From NCBI GenBank assembly GCA_015075375.1, contig JABTUM010000004.1:310001-374000 (forward strand): a stretch of 64,000 nucleotides of DNA, in the 5' to 3' direction. A program made the position numbers and the translations under genes. Shown here one piece after another: positions 7,012 to 15,604 of the stretch. How positions within the stretch are numbered: position 1 is the first letter of the stretch; every line of letters begins with the position of its first letter. The stretch comes from Planctomycetota bacterium. Its GTDB lineage: Bacteria; Planctomycetota; SZUA-567; H5-PLA8. Under the pieces are notes generated by a model, which worked only from the letters and a program-made list of their open reading frames with translations, ran no database searches and was not told the DNA's origin.

Positions 7012-7932
7012 TTAGTGTCCGTAAAACGTAGCTCCGCGGTCCAGCCAGTCGCCCTGCACGTCGGCCAGATCGGCCGACTGGTCCTGCCCGCCGCCGCGCG
7101 CCTGGTAGCGTTCGACGAAGGCGTCGTACTGTTCGGGCGTATCGATCCCCGGGACGTGCTTGGGCACGAAGCGCACGGCGATGGCGCGGCCGTGGTCGAG
7201 CGCGCGGAGCTGTTCGAGCTTCTCCGTGCGTTCGTGGATCGTCGGGGCCAGCGCGGGAAATTCGAGGAGGAACTCGCGCCGGTACGCGTACAAGCCCAGA
7301 TGATGAAAGCCCCAGATCCGCGCGGGTTTCTTGGTGCGCGGATCGATCACATGCATGCCGTCCTCGACTTTGCCGGCGTCGCGCGCGAACGGAATCGGCG
7401 CTCGGCTGAAGTACAACGCGTGCCCGTCGCGCCGGACGACGACCTTGACGACGCTGGGTTCGCGAAAGCGCGCTTCGTCGAGGATCGGTACGGCGAGCGT
7501 GGCCATGCCGGCGGTTTCGGGCTGCGGCGGGGCGAGGCCCATGCGCGTATCGAGCGTGCCGAGCGGGCCGCCGGTGAGGATCTCGGCGACGGCCTTGAGG
7601 TAATCGATCTCCACTTCGGGTTCGTCGCCCTGCAGGTTGACGATGACGTCTTCGGAAAGTCCCTGGGCGGCCGCGGCGATGCGGTCGGTGCCGCTGGGCA
7701 GGGCCGGATCGGTCAAGACGGCTTCGACGCGTGCGCGGCGCGCGGCGGCGGCGAGTTCCTTATCGTCGCAGGCGACGAGGACGGTGGTGAAGAGCTGCGG
7801 CCACGCGGACTGGGCGGCGCGCGCGCGTTCGAGGGTGTGTTCGAGGAGCGTGCGGCCGGTCTTGCTCAACAGGAGCTTGTTGGGCAAGCGCGTGGACGCC
7901 AGCCGAGCCGGTAAGACGATCGCGACAGACAT
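7012..7932 (-). CDS. kdsB: 3-deoxy-manno-octulosonate cytidylyltransferase (CMP-Kdo synthetase)
   Basis: Activates Kdo with CTP for lipopolysaccharide core synthesis, so the cell should have an LPS-type outer membrane. Family motifs: PARLASTRLPNK near the N terminus, VNLQGDEPEVE, ALYFSRAPIPF, HLGLYAYRREFLLEF and KLEQLRALDHG, GIDTPEQYD. At 306 residues it is some 50 longer than usual. The extra length is an insertion before the HLGLYAYR block (around VEDGMHVIDPRTKKPARI) and a tail of about 30 residues ending ATFYGH. The start ATG 7930-7932 matches the family start; the frame open further upstream is not supported. Sitting directly upstream of pyrG, which makes its CTP substrate, gives the pair metabolic sense. 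Confidence 0.93.
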   Translation of the reverse strand: MSVAIVLPARLASTRLPNKLLLSKTGRTLLEHTLERARAAQSAWPQLFTTVLVACDDKELAAAARRARVEAVLTDPALPSGTDRIAAAAQGLSEDVIVNLQGDEPEVEIDYLKAVAEILTGGPLGTLDTRMGLAPPQPETAGMATLAVPILDEARFREPSVVKVVVRRDGHALYFSRAPIPFARDAGKVEDGMHVIDPRTKKPARIWGFHHLGLYAYRREFLLEFPALAPTIHERTEKLEQLRALDHGRAIAVRFVPKHVPGIDTPEQYDAFVERYQARGGGQDQSADLADVQGDWLDRGATFYGH

Positions 7933-8109
7933 GCGTGTAGGGGCTCCCCGCGAGCGAGCCGGCGCGTGCGGCGCACCGGTCCCACGGGGTAGCGTTTGTA
8001 CTTCATTTTTCGGCAGGCACAACCGGTCAACGCAAGAGGCCGTTCGGCGGCCGGTTATGCACCGTATTTGCACCGTTTATCCGCGGCGAAGTGGAAAGCA
8101 GTTCACGGG

Positions 8110-8892
8110 TTATGCACGGATGGGGGGCGTGGCCTTTCCACGCACGGGTTCGAAGTTGCGGGCGACGACCCAGTCGGGGCGGGGGTCTTCGACGGGCCGG
8201 GGTGGGTTGGCCACGTCGTTGTAGCAGACGATGAAGGTCTTTCGGGGCAGCGGCGACATGTTGTGGTTGCTGCCGTGGAGGAGGTTGCAGTCGAAGAAGA
8301 GCACGTCGCCGGGTTCGCCGGTGACGGGGCGGATGTCTTCTTCGTTCACGCGGGCTTTGAGCGTGGGGACGTCGACGCACCACTGCTTGTAGCTGGTAGT
8401 GACGGTATCGGCGTAGTGTTCCTGGCGGCCCCAGCGGTGCGAACCGGCGACGACGGTCAGGCAGCCGTTGTTGAGCGTGGCGCGGTCGAGCAGGACCATG
8501 CAGGAGATCAGCTTGGGATCGACGCCGTCCCACATCCAGTAGCCGTAATCCTGATGCCAGAGCCAGACGCCGCCTTCGAAGGCGTCCTTCACGTTGATCT
8601 TGCTGTGCCAGACGTAGACGTCGTTGCCGGTTAGGGCTCGGACGGGTTCGAGGATCTCGGGGCGGCGGACGAGGGCCTGGAAGGGCGGGCTGTGGCGGTG
8701 CGCGAGATAGACCTGGCGGACGGCGCCGCTCTTTTCGCGTTCGCGGTGCAGGCCGTCGGCGGCGTCGTCTCCGCTGAGCAGATCCGGCAGGGCGGCGTGG
8801 AGTGCCTGGAGGTCCGCGGAGGAGAGCAGGCCGCGGACCATCAGGTAGCCGTCCTTGCGGTATTGCGCGTACTGGGCTTCGGTCCAGCTCAT
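8110..8892 (-). CDS. Phytanoyl-CoA dioxygenase family protein (PhyH)
   Basis: A 260-residue Fe(II)/2-oxoglutarate oxygenase. The metal ligands are visible as HQD (H113, D115) in VWLWHQDYGYW and H206 in DCNLLHGSNHN; R217 (PRKTF) is placed to bind 2-oxoglutarate. The group includes ectoine hydroxylase and many enzymes of unknown substrate, so the true substrate cannot be named. ATG 8892 is chosen because it yields MSWTEAQYAQYRKDGYLMVRG, the typical N terminus; the longer frame reads through an intergenic palindrome. It is divergent from an AraC regulator at 9132, with a 239-base shared control region. Such a pairing is common among PVC bacteria and suggests that the regulator controls this gene. 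Confidence 0.9.
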   Translation of the reverse strand: MSWTEAQYAQYRKDGYLMVRGLLSSADLQALHAALPDLLSGDDAADGLHREREKSGAVRQVYLAHRHSPPFQALVRRPEILEPVRALTGNDVYVWHSKINVKDAFEGGVWLWHQDYGYWMWDGVDPKLISCMVLLDRATLNNGCLTVVAGSHRWGRQEHYADTVTTSYKQWCVDVPTLKARVNEEDIRPVTGEPGDVLFFDCNLLHGSNHNMSPLPRKTFIVCYNDVANPPRPVEDPRPDWVVARNFEPVRGKATPPIRA

Positions 8893-8989
8893 GGTTCGGT
8901 CTCCGGTTTCGTTTGTTCGCGGCGTGGCGGCTTGGATCTCGTTCTTATCGGTTCGCGCTTCGCGCGGTTTATCGGGTCCACCTCCCCTG

Positions 8990-9010
8990 CCCCTCCTTGG
9001 CAAGGAGGGG
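8990..9010. repeat. Palindrome CCCCTCCTT-GGC-AAGGAGGGG
   Basis: A nine-base perfect inverted repeat with a three-base centre, inside the divergent phyH/araC control region. A decayed relative is seen at about 9831-9852, just after the regulator. It may be an interspersed palindromic repeat rather than the AraC operator; the sequence alone does not decide this. Confidence 0.6.
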
Positions 9011-9131
9011 AAAAGGCGACGCCGCATACGCGGCACTCACGTCAACTTGCAAAGGCACGGTACCTCGCGGCGGGCGCGGGGGCCATAACGAGGTTGCGCC
9101 AAAAGTATCGAAGTTATGCTATTATGGTTTT

Positions 9132-9809
9132 ATGCGCATTCGATCCGAGGCTCGGCATTACCGCTGGGAGCTGCTGCCGCGGCTGGCGACGGAAGTGGAG
9201 TTCGGGCGGCGCGCGGCGGCGCGGCGCGACCTGCGCGAGTTGGTGGCGATCCTGGCGCGGCAGAGCGGCCCGGACCTGACGCTGCGCAAGATGCGCTGCG
9301 CGCAGACGATGAGCGCGTGCCTGCGCGGAGCGCGGCTGGGCGGCGGCCCGAGCGCGGCGCTGCTGGCCGAGCATATCGAGGCGCTGCGAAAATTGAGCGG
9401 CCTGCGGAGCTGGCCGGGCGTGCGGCGGGCGCTGGAGCGCTACGTGGACGGTCTGATCGACCGCGTGCGGCCGGCGGGGCGCGGGCGGATGCAGCGGCTG
9501 GTGGCTTCGATCCGCGAGGACGTGCGCGCGACGCTCCATGAGCCCAAGACGCTGGCGCAGTACGCGGCGGAACTGGAACTGAGCGAGGGGCATCTTTCCC
9601 GGGAGTTCGGGCGCATCGCGGGGCGGCCCTTTCGGGAAGAAATGCGGCGGCTGCGTTGCGAGGCGGTGCGCAAGCTGCTGCTCGAGACGCCGGCGAAGCT
9701 GCCGGAGATCGCGCGGCGGGTGGGCCTGCGCAGCGCGTCGCAGTTGATCGCGGACTTCAAAGCTCAGACGGGCGTGACGCCGGGGCAGTACCGGCGGTCG
9801 AACGGCTGA
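9132..9809 (+). CDS. AraC family transcriptional regulator
   Basis: A 225-residue DNA-binding protein. The C-terminal 100 residues carry the double helix-turn-helix of AraC/XylS regulators: LAQYAAELELSEGHLSREF, then the linker FREEMRRLRCEAVRKLLLET, then LPEIARRVGLRSASQLIADFKAQTGVTPGQYR. The N-terminal part is short (about 120 residues), Arg/Leu-rich and mostly helical. It is not a cupin, so a bound sugar ligand cannot be assumed. ATG 9132 follows an AT-rich patch (TTATGCTATTATGG), and no clear Shine-Dalgarno is seen. Longer frames upstream are low-complexity. It is divergent from phyH (8110-8892), its most likely target. Confidence 0.85.
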   Translation: MRIRSEARHYRWELLPRLATEVEFGRRAAARRDLRELVAILARQSGPDLTLRKMRCAQTMSACLRGARLGGGPSAALLAEHIEALRKLSGLRSWPGVRRALERYVDGLIDRVRPAGRGRMQRLVASIREDVRATLHEPKTLAQYAAELELSEGHLSREFGRIAGRPFREEMRRLRCEAVRKLLLETPAKLPEIARRVGLRSASQLIADFKAQTGVTPGQYRRSNG

Positions 9810-9902
9810 GCGGCCGCGGCCCCCTTCTATGCCTCTCTTGGGCAAGGAGGAGAAACGACGACGGCCAAGACGCGGACGGGTGCGGCGCCGCTTGGCGCTC
9901 GT

Positions 9903-10367
9903 TCACTTCGCCAGCAGCGCTTCGATGCGGGCGCGGCGGTAATCGAAGATGCGTTTGAGCGAGGGTTTGACGAAGAGCGGATGGGCCAGAACGCCGAGCG
10001 GCCCCCAGCCGACTTCGTAGTCGACGGCGTCGCGCATGCGCGTCCATTCGCGGCCGTCCGGTCCGGGGTGCGGTTCGAAGGTATGCAGGTGGATCCAGCG
10101 CCGGTAGGGTCCGCGGGCCTGGACGTCGATGAACTTGCGCGGCGGGTCCCATTCGAGGATGCGGGTCTGCCAGCCGAAGGGTATGGCGAGGAGTCGCAGG
10201 CGGTAGTCGATGGCGGCGCCGGCTTTCATCTCGATGGGCAGCGGGGAGACGATGCGGAAATGGAGCCACGGCGGCGTGAGCGCTTCGAGGTTGCTCGCGT
10301 CGGCGAAGAAGGGAAAGACTTCGGCCACGGGCCTGGGGATGAGTTGCTCGCGTTCGAGCCGGTGCAT
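9903..10367 (-). CDS. SRPBCC (START-like) domain protein
   Basis: A 154-residue protein of the polyketide cyclase/START-like superfamily. It begins with the typical phrase LEREQLIPRPVAEVFPFFADASNLEALTPPWLHFRIV and carries the later blocks DYRLRLLAIPFGWQTRI and WDPPRKFIDVQ...YRRWIHLHTF. Members bind hydrophobic ligands in a helix-grip pocket; the ligand here is unknown. The C-terminal segment (PLGVLAHPLFVKPSLKRIFDYRRARIEALL) is also typical of this subgroup. It is a single gene, convergent with the AraC regulator and divergent from the large membrane protein at 10541. Family well supported, role unknown. Confidence 0.85.
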   Translation of the reverse strand: MHRLEREQLIPRPVAEVFPFFADASNLEALTPPWLHFRIVSPLPIEMKAGAAIDYRLRLLAIPFGWQTRILEWDPPRKFIDVQARGPYRRWIHLHTFEPHPGPDGREWTRMRDAVDYEVGWGPLGVLAHPLFVKPSLKRIFDYRRARIEALLAK

Positions 10368-10540
10368 GGTTCCCGGGATCTCCGCGCGAAGAATAATTCA
10401 AATCGGTCCGCGTTTGTCAGGAAAATCGGACAGCTTTCGGATCGCCTATCCGCTGCTACTATCAGGAATTAGAATCGTCATGCGCCGCGTTCGCGGGATG
10501 GTGTATAAGGTTCTTTCTTCCAATCTCCAAGGAACGTGGC

Positions 10541-12733
10541 ATGTCCGAAGAAGCTCCTCCGCCGGCTTCCGATCCGGGTTCGAACACCAGTACGCGCCGC
10601 TTGGGCCCGCGCTTCGGGCCGGAGGCGCTGGAGACGCTGACGCAGCGCGAGGGGACCGCTCTGGCGGCGCCGACGTGGCGTGGCTGGGTGATTGGGCTCC
10701 TTTCGGTGGCGGTGCTGTGCAAGATCGTTCCCGTCACCGACTACGTGCTCAACGGGACGCGCTTAACGCTGAACGTGCTTCCGTTTACGTCGATCTTCGC
10801 GGTCTTCGCGCTGGTGGCGGTCTACAACCTGGGGCTGTGGCTGCTGCGCAAGCCGCTGGGGCTGACGCGGCAGGATATCGTGCTGGTGCTGTGCATGACG
10901 ATGGTGGCGAACCACCTGCCGGGCCACGGGTTCATGTCCTACTTCGCGGCCGAGACGGCGGGAGTGTTTCAGTTCGCGGGCACGGAGAACGATTGGCAGA
11001 CGAACCTGTGGCCGAAGATCGACGAGGGTTTGACGCCGCGGGATCCGGTGGATCCCAATTCCACGGCGGTGCGGCCGGTGGAATCGTTTTGGACCGGCCT
11101 CAAGGCCGATACGCCCGTGCCGTATGGCTCCTGGGCAGGCCCGTACGCGCGCTGGGCGCTGGCGATGATGCTGATGTACGGGCTGATGCTGGCAATCTGC
11201 GGGCTGCTGCGGCGGCAATGGTCGGAACGCGAGAAGCTCCCCTTCCCGCTCGCGCAAGTCCCTGACGAGATTCTCGATGGATTGGATCGCCGGACGGGCG
11301 GCGCGCCTCCTTACTGGAGCGACCGGCTGGCGTGGTGGGGCTTCGGGATCGCGTTCCTGATGCAGAGCTGGAACGCGCTGCCGGATTACTTTCCGATGTG
11401 GCCGGAGCTGCCGCTGAAGAACCTCGACTTCGGCTGGAAGTACCTGACCGAGCCGCCGTTGAATCACTTAAATCCGGTTTGGTTCGTGATCTACCCTTCC
11501 GTCATCGCGCTGACGTTCCTGGTTTCGTCGGAGATCAGCTTCTCGCTCTGGTTCTTCTACTGGGTGTTGAAGGCCGCGGTGCTTGTCGCGATTCTCGGGT
11601 TTACGTTGGGCGATACGCACAGCTACTTCATGTGGTCGCCGTACGGGCATAAGGCGATGTTCATCAATCAAGGCGTGGGGGCGTTGATCGGGATGGTCCT
11701 GGCCGGGCTTTGGCTCGCGCGGGGGCCGCTTAAGTTGTCGCTCTGGCAGGCCTTGGGCCTGGAGCCCGGCGGCGGCGAAGCGGGCGAGGAAGGGATCTCG
11801 CCGCGGACGCTGTGGAGTTTGCTGGCGATCTGTTTCCTGGGGCTGGTGGGCTGGCTGGTCTGGGCGAACATCGGGCTGCTGTACGCGATCTTCGCGGTGC
11901 TGTGCCTGGTCATTCTGGTCACCGGTGTAGCTCGCTTGGTTTCCGAAGGCGGCGTTTTTTATCCGCAGGTGATGTGTTCGCCGATCGAGCTGACGACGCT
12001 GCTGGCGCCGCCGGCGACGATGGGGGCGGCGACGCTGGTGCCGCTGACGATGTGGAGCCGGCTGGCGGTCTTCGATTACTACCGCCTGGCGCCGACGGTG
12101 CCGCTGATGACGGCGCTTCAGATCGGGAGCCTGCAAGGGGTTAAGCGCCGGCCGCTGTACTTGGGCATCGGCGCGGCGGCGGCGCTGTCGCTGGTGCTGG
12201 GCTTCTTCGGGTTCTTCCAGACGGTGTACCGGGCGGAGGGCGGCGCAAGCCAAGGCGGCTGGGTGCTGAACGACTATCCGGTCGGGGAGTACCGTAAACT
12301 CTCGAACAGCGTGACGGCGATCGAAAGCTACGAAAAGCGTATGTCGGAGTACGCGGCGCAGGGGAAGGAGATGCCGCGTGGCGAGGTTCCGCAGGTGGCG
12401 CTGCGCGATACGAAGGCGCTGATGTGGATCGTCGTCGGCATGGTGATCCTCTTTGGTATCGTGGTGTTGCGTTCGCGGATTTTCTGGTTCCCGCATCCGA
12501 TCGGTTACGTGGTCTGGGCCGGGCAGCGCGCGATCGGGCTGATGTGGTTCAGCTTCTTCCTGGGCTGGCTGATCAAAGCCGCCATCGTCAAGTACGGCGG
12601 GCTGGCGGTATACCGGCGCTGGAAGCGCTTTTTCGTGGGTATGATCGTGGGCGAAGCCGTCTGCGCGCTGCTCTGGATCACTATCGCGTGGTTCCGGGAT
12701 TTCCGCGGCGGCTACACGATGCACTTCAACTAA
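10541..12733 (+). CDS. Large polytopic membrane protein, DUF6785-like
   Basis: A 730-residue integral membrane protein. After a hydrophilic N-terminal tail of about 45 residues come some 12-14 hydrophobic segments. The RRQWSEREKLPFPLAQVPDEIL loop resembles a signature of oligopeptide-transporter-like (OPT) proteins and of the uncharacterised DUF6785/DUF6784 proteins common in Planctomycetota and Armatimonadota. A transporter role is possible but unproven. A soluble section lies between late helices (about residues 565-625: YRAEGGASQGGWVLNDYPVGE and following). ATG 10541 is preceded by AAGGAA. Its last eight bases overlap the end of lipB on the other strand. The protein is real; the family name is from memory of motifs and only moderately certain. 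Confidence 0.75.
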   Translation: MSEEAPPPASDPGSNTSTRRLGPRFGPEALETLTQREGTALAAPTWRGWVIGLLSVAVLCKIVPVTDYVLNGTRLTLNVLPFTSIFAVFALVAVYNLGLWLLRKPLGLTRQDIVLVLCMTMVANHLPGHGFMSYFAAETAGVFQFAGTENDWQTNLWPKIDEGLTPRDPVDPNSTAVRPVESFWTGLKADTPVPYGSWAGPYARWALAMMLMYGLMLAICGLLRRQWSEREKLPFPLAQVPDEILDGLDRRTGGAPPYWSDRLAWWGFGIAFLMQSWNALPDYFPMWPELPLKNLDFGWKYLTEPPLNHLNPVWFVIYPSVIALTFLVSSEISFSLWFFYWVLKAAVLVAILGFTLGDTHSYFMWSPYGHKAMFINQGVGALIGMVLAGLWLARGPLKLSLWQALGLEPGGGEAGEEGISPRTLWSLLAICFLGLVGWLVWANIGLLYAIFAVLCLVILVTGVARLVSEGGVFYPQVMCSPIELTTLLAPPATMGAATLVPLTMWSRLAVFDYYRLAPTVPLMTALQIGSLQGVKRRPLYLGIGAAAALSLVLGFFGFFQTVYRAEGGASQGGWVLNDYPVGEYRKLSNSVTAIESYEKRMSEYAAQGKEMPRGEVPQVALRDTKALMWIVVGMVILFGIVVLRSRIFWFPHPIGYVVWAGQRAIGLMWFSFFLGWLIKAAIVKYGGLAVYRRWKRFFVGMIVGEAVCALLWITIAWFRDFRGGYTMHFN

Positions 12734-13376
12734 GTACCCGTCGGGTCGAGGCCTCCAAAGCCGCGGCGGCTTCGTCGAGGGCCACCGGCCGGCCGCATAA
12801 CGCGGCGAGGGTGGTGACCGGCCGGCGCCCCAAGCCGCACGGATCGATCCGTGCGAAGGGCGCCAGGTCCAGATTCACGTTCAAGCTCAGCCCGTGGTAC
12901 GCGATCCACTTCCGGCAACCGACGCCGACGGCACAGACCTTGGCCTCGCCGGCCCAGACGCCGGTCATCCCGTCTACGCGCCGGCCGTCGAGTTCGAAGT
13001 GCCGGAGCGTGCGCAGCGCGATCTCTTCGAGATTCCACAGATGCTGGTGGATGGTGAGGTTCCAGGCTTTCAGGTGGAGCAGCAGATACGCGGTGAGCTG
13101 GCCCGGCCCGTGGTACGTGACGGAACCGCCGCGGTCGATGCGCACGACCTCCGCGCCGGACGCTCGCAAGGCGGGTTCATCCAGCGGCAGATGGGACGGC
13201 TGCGTCATGCGACCGAGGGTGTAGACGGGGGCGTGTTCGAGGACCAGCAATTCAGCGACGCGATTCGCCGGATCGCGAAGGCGTTCGACGGCTTCGAGCT
13301 GGCGCGCATAGCCCTCGGCGTATGAGAGGGTTCCGGGGTAGCGCGTGACGCGAAGGCGAGGCGCGGCGGCGTTCAT
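12726..13376 (-). CDS. lipB: Octanoyl-[acyl-carrier-protein]:protein N-octanoyltransferase
   Basis: Transfers the octanoyl group from acyl carrier protein to the lipoyl domains of 2-oxo-acid dehydrogenases and the glycine cleavage H protein. The 216 residues show RGGSVTYHGPGQLTAYLLL, the TGVW block, the conserved lysine in EAKVCAVGV (K146) and the catalytic cysteine in RIDPCGL (C180). All active-site parts are present and the length is usual. The gene stands alone on the minus strand, and its 3' end overlaps the membrane protein gene at 10541-12733 by eight bases. lpdA, whose complex needs lipoylated partners, is 9 kb away. lipA is not in the window. Confidence 0.95.
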   Translation of the reverse strand: MNAAAPRLRVTRYPGTLSYAEGYARQLEAVERLRDPANRVAELLVLEHAPVYTLGRMTQPSHLPLDEPALRASGAEVVRIDRGGSVTYHGPGQLTAYLLLHLKAWNLTIHQHLWNLEEIALRTLRHFELDGRRVDGMTGVWAGEAKVCAVGVGCRKWIAYHGLSLNVNLDLAPFARIDPCGLGRRPVTTLAALCGRPVALDEAAAALEASTRRVLS

Positions 13377-13424
13377 GGCGGAAGTGTACCGCAGGCGCTG
13401 CGCGGCGTCACGGCGGCGGTGCGC

Positions 13425-15602
13425 TTATCGGAAGCTTCCGGTCTTGCCGGCGCGGGCGGTGTAGAGGACGGGGTCGGCGGACTCGAAGACGAGGGCGTCT
13501 ACTTTCAGGCGCACGAGGAACGTGAGGGGCACGCGGCGCGCGTCGGCGTTCGTCACGCCCTCGTTGACCCAGGCCGGGGCGAAGACGCCGGCTTTCAGCG
13601 TGGCGACGAAGCGGGCCGGTCCGGGGCGGCGCGGCACGATGACGCGCAGCGTATGCAGACCGACTTTCACGCTGCCCCGGTCGTCGAGGGCTCCGGCAAC
13701 GCGCACCCCGCCGACGTCGAGTTCCACGCGCGCACCTTCCGCCGTTCGGCCTTCCGGCCAGGCGATGTAACCCGAGACCGAGCACGAGTCACGCTCGGCA
13801 ACGGCAAAGTTCACGCGGCCGGAAAGTTTCACCTTTTCGACCGGCGCTTGGGCAACGGAGACGGCGAGCGTGCGCGACACGCTTCCGCCGCGCCCGTCGG
13901 AGATCGTGACTCGTGCGTTGAAGGTTCCGGCCGCGGCGTACGCGTGCGCGACCGAGGATCCGGAGGCGCTCGCGCCATCTCCGAAGGTCCAGGCGTAGGT
14001 GAGCGCGTCGCCGTCGGAGTCGGCGGCGAGTGCGGTGAAACTGACGCTTTGCGCGATGGCGGCCGGGTTGGGCGCGGCAAACGGGTCCGATTCGACGACC
14101 GGTGCGCGGTTGGGCGCGGGCGCGGCGTTGACCGTGACGGTGACGGTGTCGCTCGCGGAGAGCGCGCTGTCGCTGGCCGTGAGGCGCAGCGAGTAGGTTC
14201 CGGCGACGCTGAATGAGGCGGTCGTGTCCACGGCCGAAGCATTTGCGAAAGTCACCGTGCCGGGACCGCTGACCTTCGTCCAGTTCTGCGTGAGCGTGCC
14301 CGAAGGCTTGCCGTCGTCGGTCACGGTTCCGTCGAGGCTCGCGGTGGACGGGAGCGTGATCGTGCGCGCGGGGCCGGCGTCGACCACCGGCGCGGTATTG
14401 GGCGCGGGCGCACCGGATTCGTAGGCTCCAAGGTCCGGCGCGCCGTTGGCGGTGCGGGCTTCGCGGTTGAGCGGATGGACGTATTGGTAGACCGGGGTGA
14501 GGTTGTAGCCGCCGCCGGTGCCAGGGTTGGATCCGGCGTTAAGCGCGGGGGACGTGGCGGTGAGGCGGTAATCGTATCCGGAGGCGTTGACGAGGCCGGG
14601 CGACGAGGAGGCCAGGTTGGTGGTCTGCGTACCGGTTCCGCTGAGGACCGTGCCGGGTCCGGCGAAGATGTTGTTGATCAGTTTGGATTGGGCCGGAGTA
14701 CCGGACACGCGCACGAAGGTGCCGCCGGCCGTGCGTTCGTTCACGAAGGTGTTGTGGACGACGTAGAGTTCCTGGACGGCGTTGGTGGCTCCTTCTTCGG
14801 CGTAGGAGAGGAGCGTCGAGTTGCCGGCGGAGGGGCCTTGCTGAATCAGGTTGCCTATGACGTAGGAGCGTCCCCCGTTGGGCAGGTTGATTTCGTAGCT
14901 GGTGGTGCCGGTGGCTTCGCAGGTGATGCGGTTGTAGAGGATGTAGTTGGTCTCCGCGCGGCTCTTGATGAGGTGGCCGACCTTGGCGCGGTAGGTGTGG
15001 CAGTGGCGCAGCGTGAAGGTTCTGACTTTTCCGATGTACATGTTGTGGGTAAGTCCGTCGCCGTAGCCGTTGGCGTAGAACTCGCTGAACTCGATGAGGA
15101 TGTCACTGGCGGCGTTGGCCGAGGTGAGGATGCCGTTCTGGTTGTCGTGAAAGGAACAGCGGCGGACGGTGAGCCCCGCGCCTTCCTGGCGGATGCCGGC
15201 TCCGTTTTTATCAGGCACGGCGGCTCCGCTGAATTCGATGTTCTCCACCGTGGCGTTGGTTCCGGAGATCACCCAGGTTCCTTTGCCTTGGGCGTGGGCG
15301 CCGTTGGCGATCAGGTGGGCGCGGCCGGTTCCGACACCGCGGAGGATGAGGTTGTGGCGCGTCCAGGCGCAGGCGTCGCCCAGATAAATGCCGGCGTCGA
15401 TTTCGACGATATCCCCGTCCAGTGCGACGGCGGCGGCTTCGCTGGGTTTCTTGTACAGGCGCGTAGGCCCGACCTGCAGGGTGCGGGCGCGGGAGGCCAC
15501 GGCGGGCGCGGACTGAGCTGCGGCGGTATCGAGGACGAGGAGCGCGAAAACGGCGGCGAGCGCGAGTCGAGCACGTACCGAACCGAGCATATCGCACCGC
15601 AT
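13425..15602 (-). CDS. Secreted right-handed beta-helix protein with two PKD-type domains
   Basis: A 725-residue exported protein. A signal peptide (MLGSVRARLALAAVFALLVL, cleavage after DTAAA or nearby) leads to a parallel beta-helix region of about 380 residues with repeated short strand patterns (HNLILRGVG, GTWVISGTNATVENIEFSG, LTVRRCSFHDNQNGI), closed by PDLGAYESG, the usual end of such domains. Two immunoglobulin-like PKD/REJ-type domains follow (NTAPVVDAG..., NRAPVVESDP...TYAWTFGDG). A final beta-rich domain completes the chain. Such proteins bind or cleave polysaccharides at the cell surface; no catalytic residues can be assigned. The start at 15602 lies two bases after the FecR stop; ATG 15590 is an alternative. 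Third gene of the sigma-FecR operon. Confidence 0.85.
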   Translation of the reverse strand: MRCDMLGSVRARLALAAVFALLVLDTAAAQSAPAVASRARTLQVGPTRLYKKPSEAAAVALDGDIVEIDAGIYLGDACAWTRHNLILRGVGTGRAHLIANGAHAQGKGTWVISGTNATVENIEFSGAAVPDKNGAGIRQEGAGLTVRRCSFHDNQNGILTSANAASDILIEFSEFYANGYGDGLTHNMYIGKVRTFTLRHCHTYRAKVGHLIKSRAETNYILYNRITCEATGTTSYEINLPNGGRSYVIGNLIQQGPSAGNSTLLSYAEEGATNAVQELYVVHNTFVNERTAGGTFVRVSGTPAQSKLINNIFAGPGTVLSGTGTQTTNLASSSPGLVNASGYDYRLTATSPALNAGSNPGTGGGYNLTPVYQYVHPLNREARTANGAPDLGAYESGAPAPNTAPVVDAGPARTITLPSTASLDGTVTDDGKPSGTLTQNWTKVSGPGTVTFANASAVDTTASFSVAGTYSLRLTASDSALSASDTVTVTVNAAPAPNRAPVVESDPFAAPNPAAIAQSVSFTALAADSDGDALTYAWTFGDGASASGSSVAHAYAAAGTFNARVTISDGRGGSVSRTLAVSVAQAPVEKVKLSGRVNFAVAERDSCSVSGYIAWPEGRTAEGARVELDVGGVRVAGALDDRGSVKVGLHTLRVIVPRRPGPARFVATLKAGVFAPAWVNEGVTNADARRVPLTFLVRLKVDALVFESADPVLYTARAGKTGSFR

Positions 15603-15604
15603 TT

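Noticed and set aside
8802..9131. Longer N terminus for the AraC regulator
   Set aside because: It would overlap the phyH start region and encode low-complexity sequence; ATG 9132 gives a plausible protein start.
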